The notes: generated from the letters alone by a model not told the origin. A stretch of 64,000 nucleotides of DNA from Xiphophorus maculatus (GCF_002775205.1 NC_036464.1:5573291-5637290); one strand, 5' to 3'; counted from the stretch's first letter, positions 48,026-60,785 are shown. Program-made: numbers and translations.

Positions 48026-49194
48026 TTTTTTAATTATTTTTACACTATCACAGTCTTGATAGAAAGAAAGTAAAAATGTTCTTTTTGATTTTTATTGAAT
48101 TTATTAAAACAAAGATACAAAAACAAAACGTTTTAAGAGGGGAAATGTGAGACTATATCTGTCTCTCTCAGTTAACATGGTCACTGATCAAATTCATTAC
48201 TTTACTATAAGAAAAGAGCTAAACAAGTATATGTTTTTCTATGTAAAGAATAAAACTTAACAGGACCTTAAATTTGAACAATCTAATTTTGACCGATGAG
48301 ACCAACGTACCGACGTTTGGTGACAATATTAGCATAAAGTTTGGAGTAAATACAATATATACTGTATATACAAAATATATCTATATATTCCCTCATGCTA
48401 ACTGTCAAGTACCATCGACCGTTCTTTATTGATGTTAATGGGTCATTGCCGATATCTGCTTGGTGTTCTGGTAGCAAATACTTCCACAGTGATGACAATT
48501 AAGTACAATTTTTCACATTTCAGCATTTGCAGATCTATTTGTGGAACTTGAATCCAGATTATGGGCCTAAAATTTGTGTTTTTGTGGATTTTTGGTAGAG
48601 CATATTTTAAATATGAGAGCTGGAATACGTAGCCACAATGCTACTTGGCTGGCATTTGTAAACCAGCCAATCGAAGAGCTGCATTTATTTCCCTTGGTGC
48701 TAATGGTCTGAACCCCAAAGTGTTTCCCCTATGCTTATTAATGAATATCAAGGTATATTTGGTATTTGAACTATTTTAATAGGCAGTTATAAACGGTTCT
48801 AGAGAGGAATCTTGAGTAGTTTAGTTATAGTATTTGTAGGTGTTTGTGGTCCTGCTAATACCGTGAATATAGAGTAAAGATTATACTGAATCCATGTAAA
48901 CAGAAGAAATCGACAGCAGAAACGCCACCAGATATTTGCAAGAAGATTCTAGATGTGTATGACAAACATCTGAATGGTTCTGAACATAAACATAGAATTT
49001 TTGCTCTTCCCTTTTTGCTTTTGGACAGCTGCTATGACTCGTAAACGTAGAGGCAGAGTTTTACAGTAGAGCTGCTGGTTAGCATCTCAAAAGCTCAAAA
49101 ATACCTGAACTATTACCCCAAATCCCAGAGGAGGCTTCATCAATGCAGAACAGGACCAGAGAGAAAAGAGAGAGAAGAAGGAAGTTTAAACAGC

Positions 49195-49345
49195 AACAGT
49201 CTTCAGTCAGAGGCGTCTTCAGATTCGTTGGAGGACTGACTGCTATTAGATAACCTTCACTATCCACAACAGCTCTTTGAAGATACTTGTATAAATTGCG
49301 TTTGGGATAAATAAAGTATTTTTGAATTGAATTAAATTGATAATA
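49195..49345 (+). mobile_element. LINE 3' end, family G, copy 3
   Basis: Runs from caacagtcttcagtcagagg through caacagctctttgaagatac to the tail ataaataaagtatttttgaa followed by ttgaatt repeats. This is the typical 3' end of a teleost non-LTR retrotransposon (L2/Rex1-like; class not certain), 5' truncated. Confidence 0.6.
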
Positions 49346-49431
49346 TGTAGAAAACTCCAATTTTATAGTGTTATTTAAAGTATTAATTAGAATGCCTTCC
49401 CCTCAGTGACTAGACAACAGTGCATTTAGGT

Positions 49432-49655
49432 CAGGGGTGGGCACTCCTGGTCCTCGAGGGCCGGTGTCCTGCAACTCTTAGATGTCTCCCTGGTCCAACA
49501 CACCTGAATCCAACAGCTGAATCTCCTCCTAAGTGCAGTCAAGTTCTCCAGAGTCCTGTTAACGACCTCATTATTTGACTCAGGTGTGTTGAAGTAGAGA
49601 TGCATCTAAAAGTTGCAGGACACCGGCCCTCGAGGACCAGGAGTGCCCACCCCTG
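49432..49655. mobile_element. hAT-type MITE with 8-bp target-site duplication
   Basis: A 224-bp element with near-perfect inverted repeats of about 45 bp: caggggtgggcactcctggt at the left and accaggagtgcccacccctg at the right. It is flanked on both sides by atttaggt (49424-49431 and 49656-49663). The 8-bp duplication identifies the hAT superfamily. The intact ends suggest a fairly recent insertion. Confidence 0.92.
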
Positions 49656-50564
49656 ATTTAGGTGATTCCTCTTGACTTTGCACTTTCATTTTAAGTTGTC
49701 TTCGACCCCAAACCAAAATGTTCATCACAAATTTGGTTGTAAGCTAGATATTCACTTCTCTGTTTAAGCACAGCAGAACTATATTAATGATCAAATCCTA
49801 CCACTTAAAAAGTGAAACCAGACTTCATGCTCAACTGAAACTATTGACTATCTATTGTGGTAATGTCTGGTCAGTTTAAAAATCACTAAGCAAAGAGAAA
49901 ATAAAACGGATTGAAAGTTTCATTGTATTATCTGTGAGTTACAATGATGTATGCCTACACCTGGCATAGTGCTAATGCTATTAAAACCTCAGAAGCATGA
50001 TAAGGTCATAAATTACCCTCACAAAACATCTGCACACGATTAGTTCTTCATGTAAACTTCAGTTATTTTTACCCAGTTTTCAAAGTATATACTGTGTATA
50101 CCACAACTTCTTTCGAGGTTTTAGCTGTATGACTTTAGTTAGCCTACAAGCCCTAAACTACAAAACAAACATGGCCTCAAAGCACACAAAATGTTTAGCC
50201 TGTAGCTACAAAGTCAAAACATTTATTAGCAGTAGATGTTTCAAAATTCACACAATGTGGTAAAGAATTTCTGAAAGAGAATATGTTGCTGAAAAACTTA
50301 CATAAAACATAATATGGTAGAAAGAACCAGAAAGATTTACTAACAGTCGCCCTCAGTTACCAGGCTAACCGCTATTGCTAGCTTACTAAGGCTAACAGTC
50401 TTTTTTTAATGCACTTTACTATTTTTATGTGATTGTTTACTTTTGAGTTGACAGTTTTCTTTGTGTTGGTGTTTTAATACCAGGTGGTGTTTATCTAAAT
50501 TTAATTCAATTCATTTATAAAACACTTTATTAATCCTAAATTGAATTTAAATATTGTACTACCT

Positions 50565-50645
50565 AAGTTTCTTCAGAGAATTCCCACTAGCAGTCGGTAT
50601 TACAGTGGTTCTCAAGACGCCTCTGACTGAAGACTTGTATTACAG
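50565..50645 (-). mobile_element. LINE 3' UTR fragment, family G, copy 4
   Basis: agcagtcggtattacagtgg followed by gacgcctctgactgaagac matches the other family G fragments, in minus orientation. Confidence 0.5.
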
Positions 50646-51971
50646 TCTACTGAAGAGGATATTTTTCATTTATTAGATAGAAGAGTAGGTAGTATAGCCT
50701 GTTGAGGTAAGAATGAAAGTGAGGTGCAGAAGTTAATTGGACTGTAAATAACTACTTTGCACATGGCCACCGCCCTGCTCCAACCCTATTACTCACACAT
50801 GCTGGAAGATTTATACTTGACACACTCTGTTGTTACAATAAGCAACACAATGGAGCCGGAAGATAATAAACAGAAGATTAAAAACAGGAAAGATTACTCT
50901 GCAAGATTTGTAATGTTATGTTGAAAAAGGAGAAAGAGTCCTATACATTTAATTTAGATCCTTTTCTTCCACCATGTTTGAATACTGAAAGAAAAAAGAT
51001 CTGAAATGTCATTAATTCCTTCTATTTTCCCAAGATCCCTATAATGAACAAATCAAAACACCAGATAAGAAAACACACCAGGACTTTTCTAAAGTTTGTA
51101 TTTCCTTTTATTTCCTGCTTTCACACCAAATCAGTTCATAAAAAAAAAGTTCTTCTGGAATCTAGACATTTCACACAGTCGCTTTTGTAAAATGATGCCG
51201 AAGAGGGAAAACACTTGAGGAACACACAGCTCTTCTGAAATGTCAAGTTTTTCATGTGATATTATGGGATTGACAAGCCACCTGTTGCATAATAAAGGAA
51301 ATGTTGCAGCTGTTGAGCAAGGTCGTTTAAACTTTTAGTTTCAACTCCAACTGAACAGCAAACAGAAAAAATTTGATTTTTGATATTTTATTTCTCAGTG
51401 TAGCTTTGATTGATTTAATTATGAGTAACTTTTAAATAAGGTTCTACACAAGATCCTACAGACTTTTGTAAAAAAAAAATTGCAAATGAAAACCTCATAA
51501 TCCTGTTTGTTTCTCTTTGATATAAATGAAAAAACTGATGAGATTAATGATAATGAAGCTGTCTATGTCATCGACTGAAATATATGTAACCTTATGAGTC
51601 AGACGACGTGCTGTCCTATCACATTTGAAACTAAACATTACCTCAGTTATCCGGTTCCAAGCATAAGAATCTCCACAGTGTTTAATTTGCAGTGACGTTA
51701 GCAGCGCAGCATCAACGTCTCAAACTGAGGGGTGTTCAGGATAGTTGGTTTTTAAATCATCACACAGGAACTTAATCTGCTCTAGCAGCTCTGACTTGTC
51801 AGGACACGGTCAGAGAATATTCTGGGTTTTTCCAAGTGATTCCATTTCTGAGTTGATTTGGCTGTTTTGGACCATAATGAACACCAACGTTTTAATTATC
51901 TGAAAAAGGCCACCGCATTATGTCTAAAAAATGTCTTTCCAGCAATGTTCTTGGTTCATTTCGAAGCAAAC

Positions 51972-52012
51972 AGGCCCACATCATGACACATCCTCCACCG
52001 TTTTTAACAGTG
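51972..52012 (-). pseudogene. Tc1-like transposase relic
   Basis: The minus strand reads KNGGGCVMMWA, a decayed GGGSIMLWG motif. The flanking AT-rich sequence may be more of the same element but cannot be read. Confidence 0.4.
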
Positions 52013-52710
52013 GGCAGAAAGCGATTTTCAGAAATATTAATCCTGTTTGATGCCAGATATTTTTTTTGAAAGTTTATGTCTTTGATTCATGAGAGGTTCA
52101 TTTTAACCAATTCTACATGCTTTTGTTTGTGATGGTAGGGCTGAAATTATTTTTTTCCTGGCTTGTAGATGGTGTCTGTTTTTGTAGAAGTTGGTAATCT
52201 CACAGATTAGGAAGAATTTATAGGCAAGGAGTTAGTAATTTATCTGATGCTGTATGTCCGGTTATTATTTACAGTTGTCATTATTACTTTGATTATTATT
52301 ATTATGTATCTGTAGACTTTCTTGTCTTCTTATGAGAGTTAGTTTGCAACCATTTTGTCTGTCATATAATTTATTAGTTGCCTCTTTTGCACAGTATATT
52401 GAACAGGCACATGGTTTTAATTATACATTTTTGATCATTATTGAGTCAGAAAGTACTGTATATATGTTTTATTAAATTGAGACAAAGGGTAGGATTAAAT
52501 AAGTGTTCACTTCTTCCTTTTAAAACAGAAAAATAATGGTAAACAAAAAAAGAACACCATATGTTCTCTTGTCTTTTCTATTTTGAAAAGTGGTTAAAAG
52601 AAGGAATGTAGAAGGTAAAGGTAATAAAGAACCTTGAAGGTAAAGCAGTAAAAAAAAGTCTGTCACATTTATTTTATAAAAACAATTTGACAAGTATTGT
52701 AAGTAAGTTG

Positions 52711-53096
52711 CATTTGCAAAAAACACAAAATCTTACAAAGTATTTTTGGTGTAGTTTCTAGTTCAAATATCTTACTATACTTGAAATAAAACAAAACCAG
52801 CTTACAAATAACTTTTCAGCAAAATATAGGAGCTTGTTTTAAGTAAATAAATCCTAAATATTAATTAAAAAACAACGTTCTAGGTCAATTTCACTTATAA
52901 CATGGGAAACATTTCTTGGTATAAGTGAAAAAATTTGCCAGTGAAGTAAGAATTTTAAAAAAATATTAAGAAATGATTGACGTAAAACAAGCTCATCTTG
53001 CTGAAAAGTTAATTGTAAACTAGTTTTATTTTATTTCAAGTATAGTAAGATGTTTATACTAGAAACTACACCAAAAATACTTTGTGTTTTTTCAGT
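52711..53096. mobile_element. Palindromic MITE, family A, copy 5
   Basis: Left end tttgcaaaaaacacaaaatc and right end ttgtgttttttcagtg with inverted inner blocks (tttctagttcaaatatctta near the left, tagtaagatgtttatactag near the right). Full length at about 386 bp. Confidence 0.75.
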
Positions 53097-54498
53097 GTTT
53101 GTATTTTCCTCATTTCTCAGTGAGACTTATTGATACTTATTTTGCAAATTGATATGAAATGGAGGTTATAGGAGTGGTGGTGGTTTAAAGTAGATATTTT
53201 GTTAGAAAATATAATATTCCACAGTCTTTTTGCATCAACCTTGACTTTGTACAGAAAACCTTGGAGATAGAAACAATGATAACACCTGATCTGAGTTTAT
53301 TTCTACTCCTGAAAATTCAGTTATGATCTTGTGAAGTTGAGGTTACTCAACACATCAGCAAAATGAAATCCACCAGGTTTGACCACATGGCTTCTTGTCA
53401 TCTGCTCACATTCAAACTTGAAACTCACAGGATTCCACATTGTTGAAATGCATCGTCTCGTCTGGTTCTGACGAACAGGATTTTAGAAACTTTACGACTT
53501 AATTTTCTGAGCACACTTATAAGAAAAAGTGCTGTTTTTCTTTTTCAGAACAACAATGTAATGAACATTGATAGGGAATAAATCGACACTCTGATTCCAA
53601 TCTTGTTTCTTGAAATCTTCTGGCAGTTACAATCAACGGAAAGCGTCATTACCAAGGAACCCAGGATGTGCTGCACTGGAGATGTTTGTTTCTCTTGTAT
53701 TGGGAGACTGAAAAGAAATGCTGCATGTAGCTTCCTTCCTGTCTCGTTGTGTAGAACCACAGTGAACCCTGATTTAACCTCGCCGCACAAGGTACCGGCA
53801 GCAGTCTGCCTTTTAGTTATTATCAGGGTTAGTTCACGAGTACCAAAGGGTTTTTTTGGCTGAACTGAACATTTACGGACAATTTAGCCTAAAAGCCACT
53901 CTTATGAGCTGGTAAGCTCTGCCAGTAGCTCATCTTTGGTCTGACTTTTGTGCAGCTTTTTGCAGTTTTATATCTAAAAGGGCAGAGAGACCCAATTGAA
54001 TCTCCCAATATGCATGCAATAAACCTAAATCCTTAAGCTGAAATGAATTCAACAAGCCAAATACTTGAGTTTCTCATTCTCAAATGTGGAGTGCAGAAAA
54101 GGAAATCTAAAAAATTGTGTTATCAATGCCAGTTTTCATTGACAGAGTGTGGCTAGATGTAATCTGAATTACTTACAAAACATTTCCAGCCAACCGACTG
54201 TGAATCAAAGCTGAATTTCCGCTGAGAAGTAGTGGAACTAAACAGCCAATCGTGTGTTGTTGCTAGGGAAAAATAACAAATTTGACCAATTTAATGTATT
54301 TGTGACGCTGGAAATTTCGCCCATGCCACAGAAAATGAAGGAAAGTTTTGGATCGCTATGGTTATGTTACAGAAAGAAGAAATGTACTCTCTTTTGGTTA
54401 AAGTAATCTTAAATGCTCTGCAGTCACCACTGCAGTGACACTGCTTTGGAAAATGTTTTTATACATTTACGATTTCTGTGTTCAAGTCACAATTAAAT

Positions 54499-54690
54499 GT
54501 TTGTCACAGTTGATCATAACATGCTGATTGAAGGAATGAAAAGGTGGGTGGAAACAGTTCTTACTTGACAAACCAACACAATTATAAATTCATACAAACA
54601 AAAATCCCTTGTGGCGTTCCTCAAGGCACCATTCTCGGGTCACTTTTAATCAACATTCGCAAACAACTTTACTTAACCGGACTCGATGGA
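54499..54690 (+). pseudogene. LINE reverse-transcriptase fragment
   Basis: The frame beginning FVTVDHNMLI and the later IPCGVPQGTILGSLLINI match conserved reverse-transcriptase blocks of L2/CR1/Rex1-like LINEs (the VPQG...LGPLLF block). The frame shifts between the two parts and the catalytic YADD block is absent, so it is a dead fragment. It is the only recognisable retroelement coding sequence in the window. Confidence 0.75.
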
Positions 54691-56324
54691 AGTAAAAGGC
54701 AGAGTTTGTTTTCTGTCTTAAAGTGAATTAATCTTCCTCTTTAAGTATGGTATCTTCATGAAAAAATGATAGTTGTACTTTATTTACGCAGAATAAAGTT
54801 TATTTTAGGCCTTCAGGGCTACAGAATTGAAATTTTTAGCACTAGAAAACCTGTTTATGTTGCACTTTTCAAAACATATAGTATTTTATAAATTTTATTA
54901 GGATTTAATTTGATTTTGATTTTTAATATAAATTCCAGAGATGTGCAGAAACTCTTTTTAAAACATATTAATGGTTTTTAAATGTCAATTTCTTCACCTC
55001 TGTTGCTTTATTTTTTATACAAATAAACATAACACCATGACAACGTGTAATAAAGCTGCCTCTTTCTAATAAAATGCAGTAACTTTGAGTTGTTTTTTGT
55101 TTAGTTGAACTTAAATAATATGTGTGTAGCTATTGCAAATTACCCTCAAACATGAACCAGGGGATGAAATAATGTATTATTGGTTAAATTATTGGTTAAT
55201 AAGAAGAGGACAGACAGTCCTCAGGTCCTGCAGTGTTCAGTTTCATCATGACATTTCACTACTGCAGGAGGATGTATTTATCTGACGTCTATGCAGGGAG
55301 TTTTCGCAATGCAACGCTTCACTTCTGGGGCACGTGCACGTTCAGGGTGTTGTTTCTATGTGCACAGACTTACTCTGCTTTCATAGTGACAGTTTGTTAC
55401 AGTGGCTCATTGCAACGTATATCATTGAATATTTCCTACCCATATCCTGGAAAAGGCAAGCTAGACCAGTTTAGCCACTTATTGCCAGTAAGGCCCCTCC
55501 TCTGCTGCTCTGTCTCCTCCCTCCTTCAACGCCCTCCCTTCCTTTTTGCAAACTGCAACCACTGGGTGACAACACCAGCTTTTTTCACCTGAATGAACGT
55601 TCTGTTATCTCAACAATTTAGAAAGGACCTACTACGTGACTGCAAACCTCGTCATCATTTGCATGACATAGTAGTGCTATACTGACGTAGCATTTAAAAA
55701 GATATCTGCCTCTGTAGTATTTCTTTTTTAGATATAATTTCCTGAAAGAAGTTGAACAGATTTCATGTCTGAATACAAGTTATGACAGAGTTTCCCCCAA
55801 AACAGATGACTTGTGCTCAAAAAACGCTAGACTTCAAGTATCTTTGTTCGCTTTTCCAACCCAGACAGGACTTCCTACTGAAATATGAATAATGGTTATT
55901 GCTTGTATGCTCGGCTCCTCCAATTTTTTGCAAACTTCCTGCAGCACATTTTAATTATAGGTATCCTTCGCTATGCATAGCTAAAACAGCTCCCCATGCA
56001 AGACCTAACTCATATTCGAGTGCAGGGAAAATCCCACAAAGCTCTATGAAAAACTTGTCGGGGTGTATGTGTGTGGTGTTTGGCAGGGTGTTTTATAGCT
56101 ATATATTCTGCCTTAAGGTGGATAAATATTTTTCTCTTTTTAGTATACCGTCTGCATAAAGGAAATAGTGGTTGTTTAACTTTATTTAACTCAATTTCAA
56201 AGATGAGTATATTTTTGGGCTTTTAAGTAAACAGAGTTGACATTTTTGTCCCCAAAATATGTTTATTTTAGCCTATTGAAAATAGTATTCAAAACAAAGT
56301 GTATTTTATACAATTAGGATATAA

Positions 56325-57190
56325 TTTAATGAATATAATAATGTTTTTCTTGACTCCTATGTAAACAAACTACTGGTGCTACTGTATTTTTGTGATTTGA
56401 TTATTTATGATTTGCTAGCTAAGCTTCAGTTAAAACTAAAGCTAATTTTATAATATTTTCTTCTTTTACCAGATACATTTTTAATGAATATAATAAATAT
56501 AAATGTTTTTTCTGGATGAATTATGCTGTACGCCGACGTACTACTTCTAATACTGTATTTTTACTATGTGATTAGTTATGCCTACCTAGCTAAGCTTCAG
56601 TCAGAACTATGCAAGTAATGGTTAATTTTCGGACTTCCCGTACTTATAATATATAGATTTTTTACATTTAAGTCAATTTAAGTCCCTAAGTTATAAGAGT
56701 ACCAGATATATTTTTGGTGAATATAATAAATAAAGACTTTTTTCTGGATGAATCACGTTGCTCTCCCATGAAGACGAACTCCTGCCGCTACTGTATTTTT
56801 GCAGTTTGATTAGTTATGCCTAGCTAGCTATAATAAGCTTCAGTCAAAACCAAGTCTAACTTTCTCACTTCCCACACTTGTAATATCTCTTTTTTGACAT
56901 TTATGTTACAATGTACTACATAAATATTTGATGAATATAATAAATAAAGTTGTTGTTAGTTTTTTTTTTTTTTATGAAACCTCTATAAAGACAAACAACT
57001 CTCGCTACTTTATTTTTGTTATTTGGTCTGTTATGGCTCGCTAGCTATCGCCTAAGTATCCATCCCAGCTAAAGCTAACTTATTGACTTCCTGTCTTCTT
57101 TTTTAAGCATTTGTGTCACTAACTTATAATGTAAATAAAATCTAATATAAATACTTGATGAATATTTATTGTCATTATTGCCAGAAAATA
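56325..57190. repeat. Tandem array of about 200-bp units
   Basis: The landmark tgaatataataaataaag recurs near 56330, 56484, 56718 and 56932, with a decayed version near 57158, spaced about 154-235 bp. Each unit then carries tactgtatttttg..gattagttatgcctagctagctaagcttcagtc and a cttcccgtactt-type block. Four to five diverged head-to-tail units make a small satellite-like array. Confidence 0.75.
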
Positions 57191-58379
57191 AAGATAAAGC
57201 TGTGTTTGGAAAATATATAGAACGTAAGCTAGGCTAACTAGCTCAACTAAGCTAGCTTATTCTTTTGTTATCCAAACAAAATGATAATGTAAAATGGAAT
57301 ACAAAGTTATTATGTTTTAAACCACGACTTTGGTTTAAAAAGAATCACCTCTTCAGGATTTTATGTTAACGACATAAATCTTTTAACATAATTTTGTTTT
57401 TACCAGCTTCTGGAATCAATTGCTTTAAAGTAAAAAAAAACTGAAACGCACAAAGCTGACAATATTTATTAGAAATAAAATAAAGAAAGTTGCATGTGAA
57501 AAACTATGTAGACCCCAGACCCCATTAACTTTTAGAAGAATGAATCTCTTTGTGTTTTTTCCACTTTGATGTTTAAAGTTTGCAGCAATCCTAACGTCTG
57601 CCCGGCGTTCGCTGCATTTCAAACAGGACAATGGCTGAACTTTGACTGAACCACTTCAGTTGATTCTTTTCTGTTTCAGCCATTTTGTTGTAGTTTTTCT
57701 TCTTTGGATCATTTTTACTGTTGAAGACCAAGTTTTGACTCTGAAATACTTTGATTCACAGAGGTCTACTCAATGACTGCAATGTGCCAAACACAAACCC
57801 AAATCATCAGCCCTTCATCACCGTGCTTAACACATGATATGAGCTTTCTAATTTTTTCTTATTTTTGGTTTTCTCCAACCATAATGCTGTATTTCACAAA
57901 CATCTCTGCTTTGGTCTCATTTGTCTGTCGCAAACCAACCTTGTGCAGTTAAATAGTAGAGGCTTTCTTTACATGTTTCACACTTGTATAAAATGTTTCT
58001 CATCGTACAAAGATGGACTTCAAATTGTTTGGATTTGTTTTATTTCCAATAAGCAGAACCAATTTCTTCTTTAAGGCCCCTTGAAATCTTTTTGTCTTGG
58101 TATTGTGGTGGGTTCTTACTTTTCTGTTATTTTCTTTGTAGTCCAGACATTTTTCCACTTTTCTTGTTTTGTTAATTACTATTTTGCAATCTCTGTTAGA
58201 GCCTTGTTCAATTACCTTGGCTGCTGTTTGTTTTTACTGACATTGCAGGCTGGAGTGGTCTCTATGCACCCAAGTCAGAGTTCACACATGGAAGCTCTGT
58301 ATCTTCCAGCAACATTTTTCTCTCAGTAGTTCCACTTTTGTAAATGCTTCCATCTAACTGTCTGGCCTGTGCAGAGCGC

Positions 58380-58502
58380 TCAAACACACACAAAGAGAAA
58401 GGGGGAACTAGAGAGTAAAAAGCACCCATATCACTCTCAGGCCAGTCCTGCGTGCTGCCCGTCAAAAGCACAGCAGGAACACTGGAACTTCAGCACAGCA
58501 CA
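58380..58502 (+). CDS. Possible exon of the same unknown gene (weak)
   Basis: An acceptor-like ctggcctgtgcag precedes an open frame reading SAQTHTKRKGELESKKHPYH and onward to NFSTAQ, before a weak donor (gtttgcc). Composition is more coding-like than the neighbourhood, but there is no recognised domain and no proven link to 59778. Confidence 0.2.
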
Positions 58503-58912
58503 AGGTTTGCCAAGTTGGGGTGAAATCACCAGCCTGGGCAAATTGACGAGCATTATCTGACCTCAAGAATAGAAAGAGATGTGACAGATTGAGGACCTTG
58601 GGAAAAAACTCTGGGATTCTTGAATTCAGTTTACAATCCTTCCTGGTTATAATTCATTCTGGTTGTGCAAACAGAGGAATATACATGGTGGGCGTGTGAC
58701 TTCCCCAGAAGTGTCCGTCTTTCTTGAAGTGTAAGACTGAGTTAATCATTGTCTGCAAATGAAAATATCTCACCAACCTTGGAAATAACAAATTGTTGTC
58801 TTACCAGAGTGGTCAGACAGACTCAAGACTCTTACATTCACTAAAACCTTATAAAAAGACCTGATAATGTTTTGACTCTAAGTGGGACTTTGTCTATGCC
58901 AACATAAAAACG

Positions 58913-59294
58913 ACATTGCAAAAACACAAAGTTTTACCAAATATTTCTGGTCTTACTACTATTTCTTACTACATTTGAAATTAGACAAAACTAACTTACA
59001 ATTAATCTTTCAGCAAGAAATATAAACTTGTTTTAAGTCAATAATTTCTTTATGTTGATGAAAAGGTTCTAGTTCCATTGTCAGATTATTTCATTTATAA
59101 CAGGCAGAAAATGTTTTGTTATAAGTTAAACAATCTGATAATGAAACAAGCACTTTATTATTAATATTAAGGAATTATGTACTGAAAACAAGATCCTGTA
59201 TCTCGCTGAAAAGTTGCTTTTAAGTTAGTTTTGTCTTATTTCAAGTGAACTGAGATATTTGCAGTAAAAATAAGACTGAAAATACTTTTGCAGT
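58913..59294. mobile_element. Palindromic MITE, family A, copy 6
   Basis: Left end acattgcaaaaacacaaag and right end aaatacttttgcagtgg, with inverted inner blocks (ataagttaaacaatctgata; cttatttcaagtgaactgag). About 382 bp. Confidence 0.75.
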
Positions 59295-59777
59295 GGATTT
59301 GTTGAAAAAGGATTGTTGGATTTACTGAACCACTAAACAACATCTCCCACGAAATCTGAATCTCTCAGTTAATAGAAGCTGGGAAACACACATAAAAGAA
59401 GTCATAAACACATCATGCAGTCACCAACAGAGTAACCAAGAACAAACATTACACATTTTGTTAAGTGTCATAATCAAAATCATCAACACGCATCAAATTT
59501 GTTGGTCAAAGTTCCAGTGATAATGAGTTGGAAGCAACTCTAAACAGGTGGCCTTTAGGCTGGATTTAAAGGAGCTCAGTGTTTCGGCTGTTTTGTGGGA
59601 TTACGTAGGAAAGCAATGGCCAGAATTATAAAAAAGACAGCAAACAAAAAAACTTTTTAATGACATTAAGAATTTACTCGAGGGGTTTAACTTTAAATCC
59701 TTTATAATTTGCATCTCTCCTCTGCAGAGCTGCTGATCGTTCACCATTTTCTGACCCCTGATCTTATCTTGTAACAG

Positions 59778-60269
59778 TACGAAAGGTTAGAAACCCCCAA
59801 ATACCAGGAGGACGGGACACCAGCTCAAGCATCTGCCCACAGTCGGCGTCAGCAGGAGGGTGACACTTCGGATTCCCACCTGTGGCTCGGGATCCCTGAC
59901 ACCGTCAGGCCACAAACTAACAGCAGCAGCAGCTTTGTGCACCTACACCGGGGTATGACACAGGCAAACGCTGTCATGCTAGCTCTGGAGAATCTAGAGC
60001 GACAGCTCTGCACACACACCCTCCTACGCCCCACGACAACACTTGACATCACAGGACTCCCTCCTGAAACCACAGCCAACGCCCCCGCTGTAGCTAGCAT
60101 GAAGAGCAGCCTCCCTCTCACACATGTCAGCCACCAGCAGCCCCCTGCATGTTTACTGACGTTAGTGAGAACATTATTTACATATCTGATCTCAGTGGTA
60201 TTAAAAGCAGCATTACTTATCTGTTTTTTCAGACATAAAGAAGGCTGTAGTGACATAATCTACTGTTGA
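59778..60269 (+). CDS. Candidate coding exon of unknown gene
   Basis: I do not recognise this protein. An open frame starts directly after a good acceptor (cttatcttgtaacag), with an in-frame stop just before it, and runs 163 codons to TGA at 60267. The first about 130 codons are GC-rich against an AT-rich background. They read as a polar Thr/Ser/Pro/Gln-rich segment (YERLETPKYQEDGTPAQ at the start, SDSHLWLGIPDT further on) followed by a helix-like GMTQANAVMLALENLERQL. The end is hydrophobic (LTLVRTLFTYLISVV, then AALLICFF), which could be a tail anchor. Alternatively the real exon ends near 60160 and the rest is intron. A possible upstream exon lies at 58380-58502. The opposite strand is also open, so this may be chance. 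It lies 1.9 kb upstream of pex13. Confidence 0.35.
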   Translation, partial: YERLETPKYQEDGTPAQASAHSRRQQEGDTSDSHLWLGIPDTVRPQTNSSSSFVHLHRGMTQANAVMLALENLERQLCTHTLLRPTTTLDITGLPPETTANAPAVASMKSSLPLTHVSHQQPPACLLTLVRTLFTYLISVVLKAALLICFFRHKEGCSDIIYC

Positions 60270-60534
60270 AAGTGATAGTTTTTGAAATTGTCTTTATATG
60301 TTTTAGAGTTAAATTTTGAAAACAAAATGATAATGATAGTTTAAGCTGTTTTTAGTATGTTTTTATGTCATTTTGTCTCAATTATTTCCATTCATTTTCA
60401 ATATTCCAATCAGAAACATGTGTTCATGCTCTTTTGTAAAGGTTTGATGGGATTTTTTTTCGTCCTGAAATCTATTTTGTTTGTAAAATCAAGAAAATTG
60501 AAAATCATGAGCCATCCTCTCCATGAGACTGTCT

Positions 60535-60715
60535 TGAGAAAACAGAATGTTTTCAGTCAGAGGCTTCTTCAAATTCACTGTAATACAAACTGCTACAGGA
60601 GATCTTTTTTGCCAACAACCAACAATTTGAATTAATGAATTACAACAAAAATTATTTTCCCTTTTGGATCAATAAAGTATTTTTGAATTATTATTTCAAT
60701 TAAATAAATGAAGAA
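60535..60715 (+). mobile_element. LINE 3' end, family G, copy 5
   Basis: Runs from tcagtcagaggcttcttcaa through ctgctacaggagatcttttt to ggatcaataaagtatttttg plus an aatt-rich tail. 5' truncated. Confidence 0.6.
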
Positions 60716-60785
60716 ATGAAGAAAGAAAGAAAGAAAGAGAGAGAGAAAGGAAGAAAGAAGAAAGAAAGGAAGAAAGAAAAAACAA
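60708..60785. repeat. Purine-rich (GAAA)n tract
   Basis: A run of aagaaagaaagaaag-type purine repeat following directly on the LINE tail. It probably grew from that tail. Confidence 0.85.

Noticed and set aside
55233..55592. 119-codon plus-strand frame between rel and pex13
   Set aside because: Mixed hydrophobic composition with no motif, no splice signals and AT-rich codon use; probably chance or transposon-derived.
59849..60256. 135-codon minus-strand frame opposite the candidate exon
   Set aside because: Kept as an alternative only. The plus strand has the acceptor and better polar/helix pattern; the minus frame is Cys/Arg/Val-rich, as expected for an antisense shadow.
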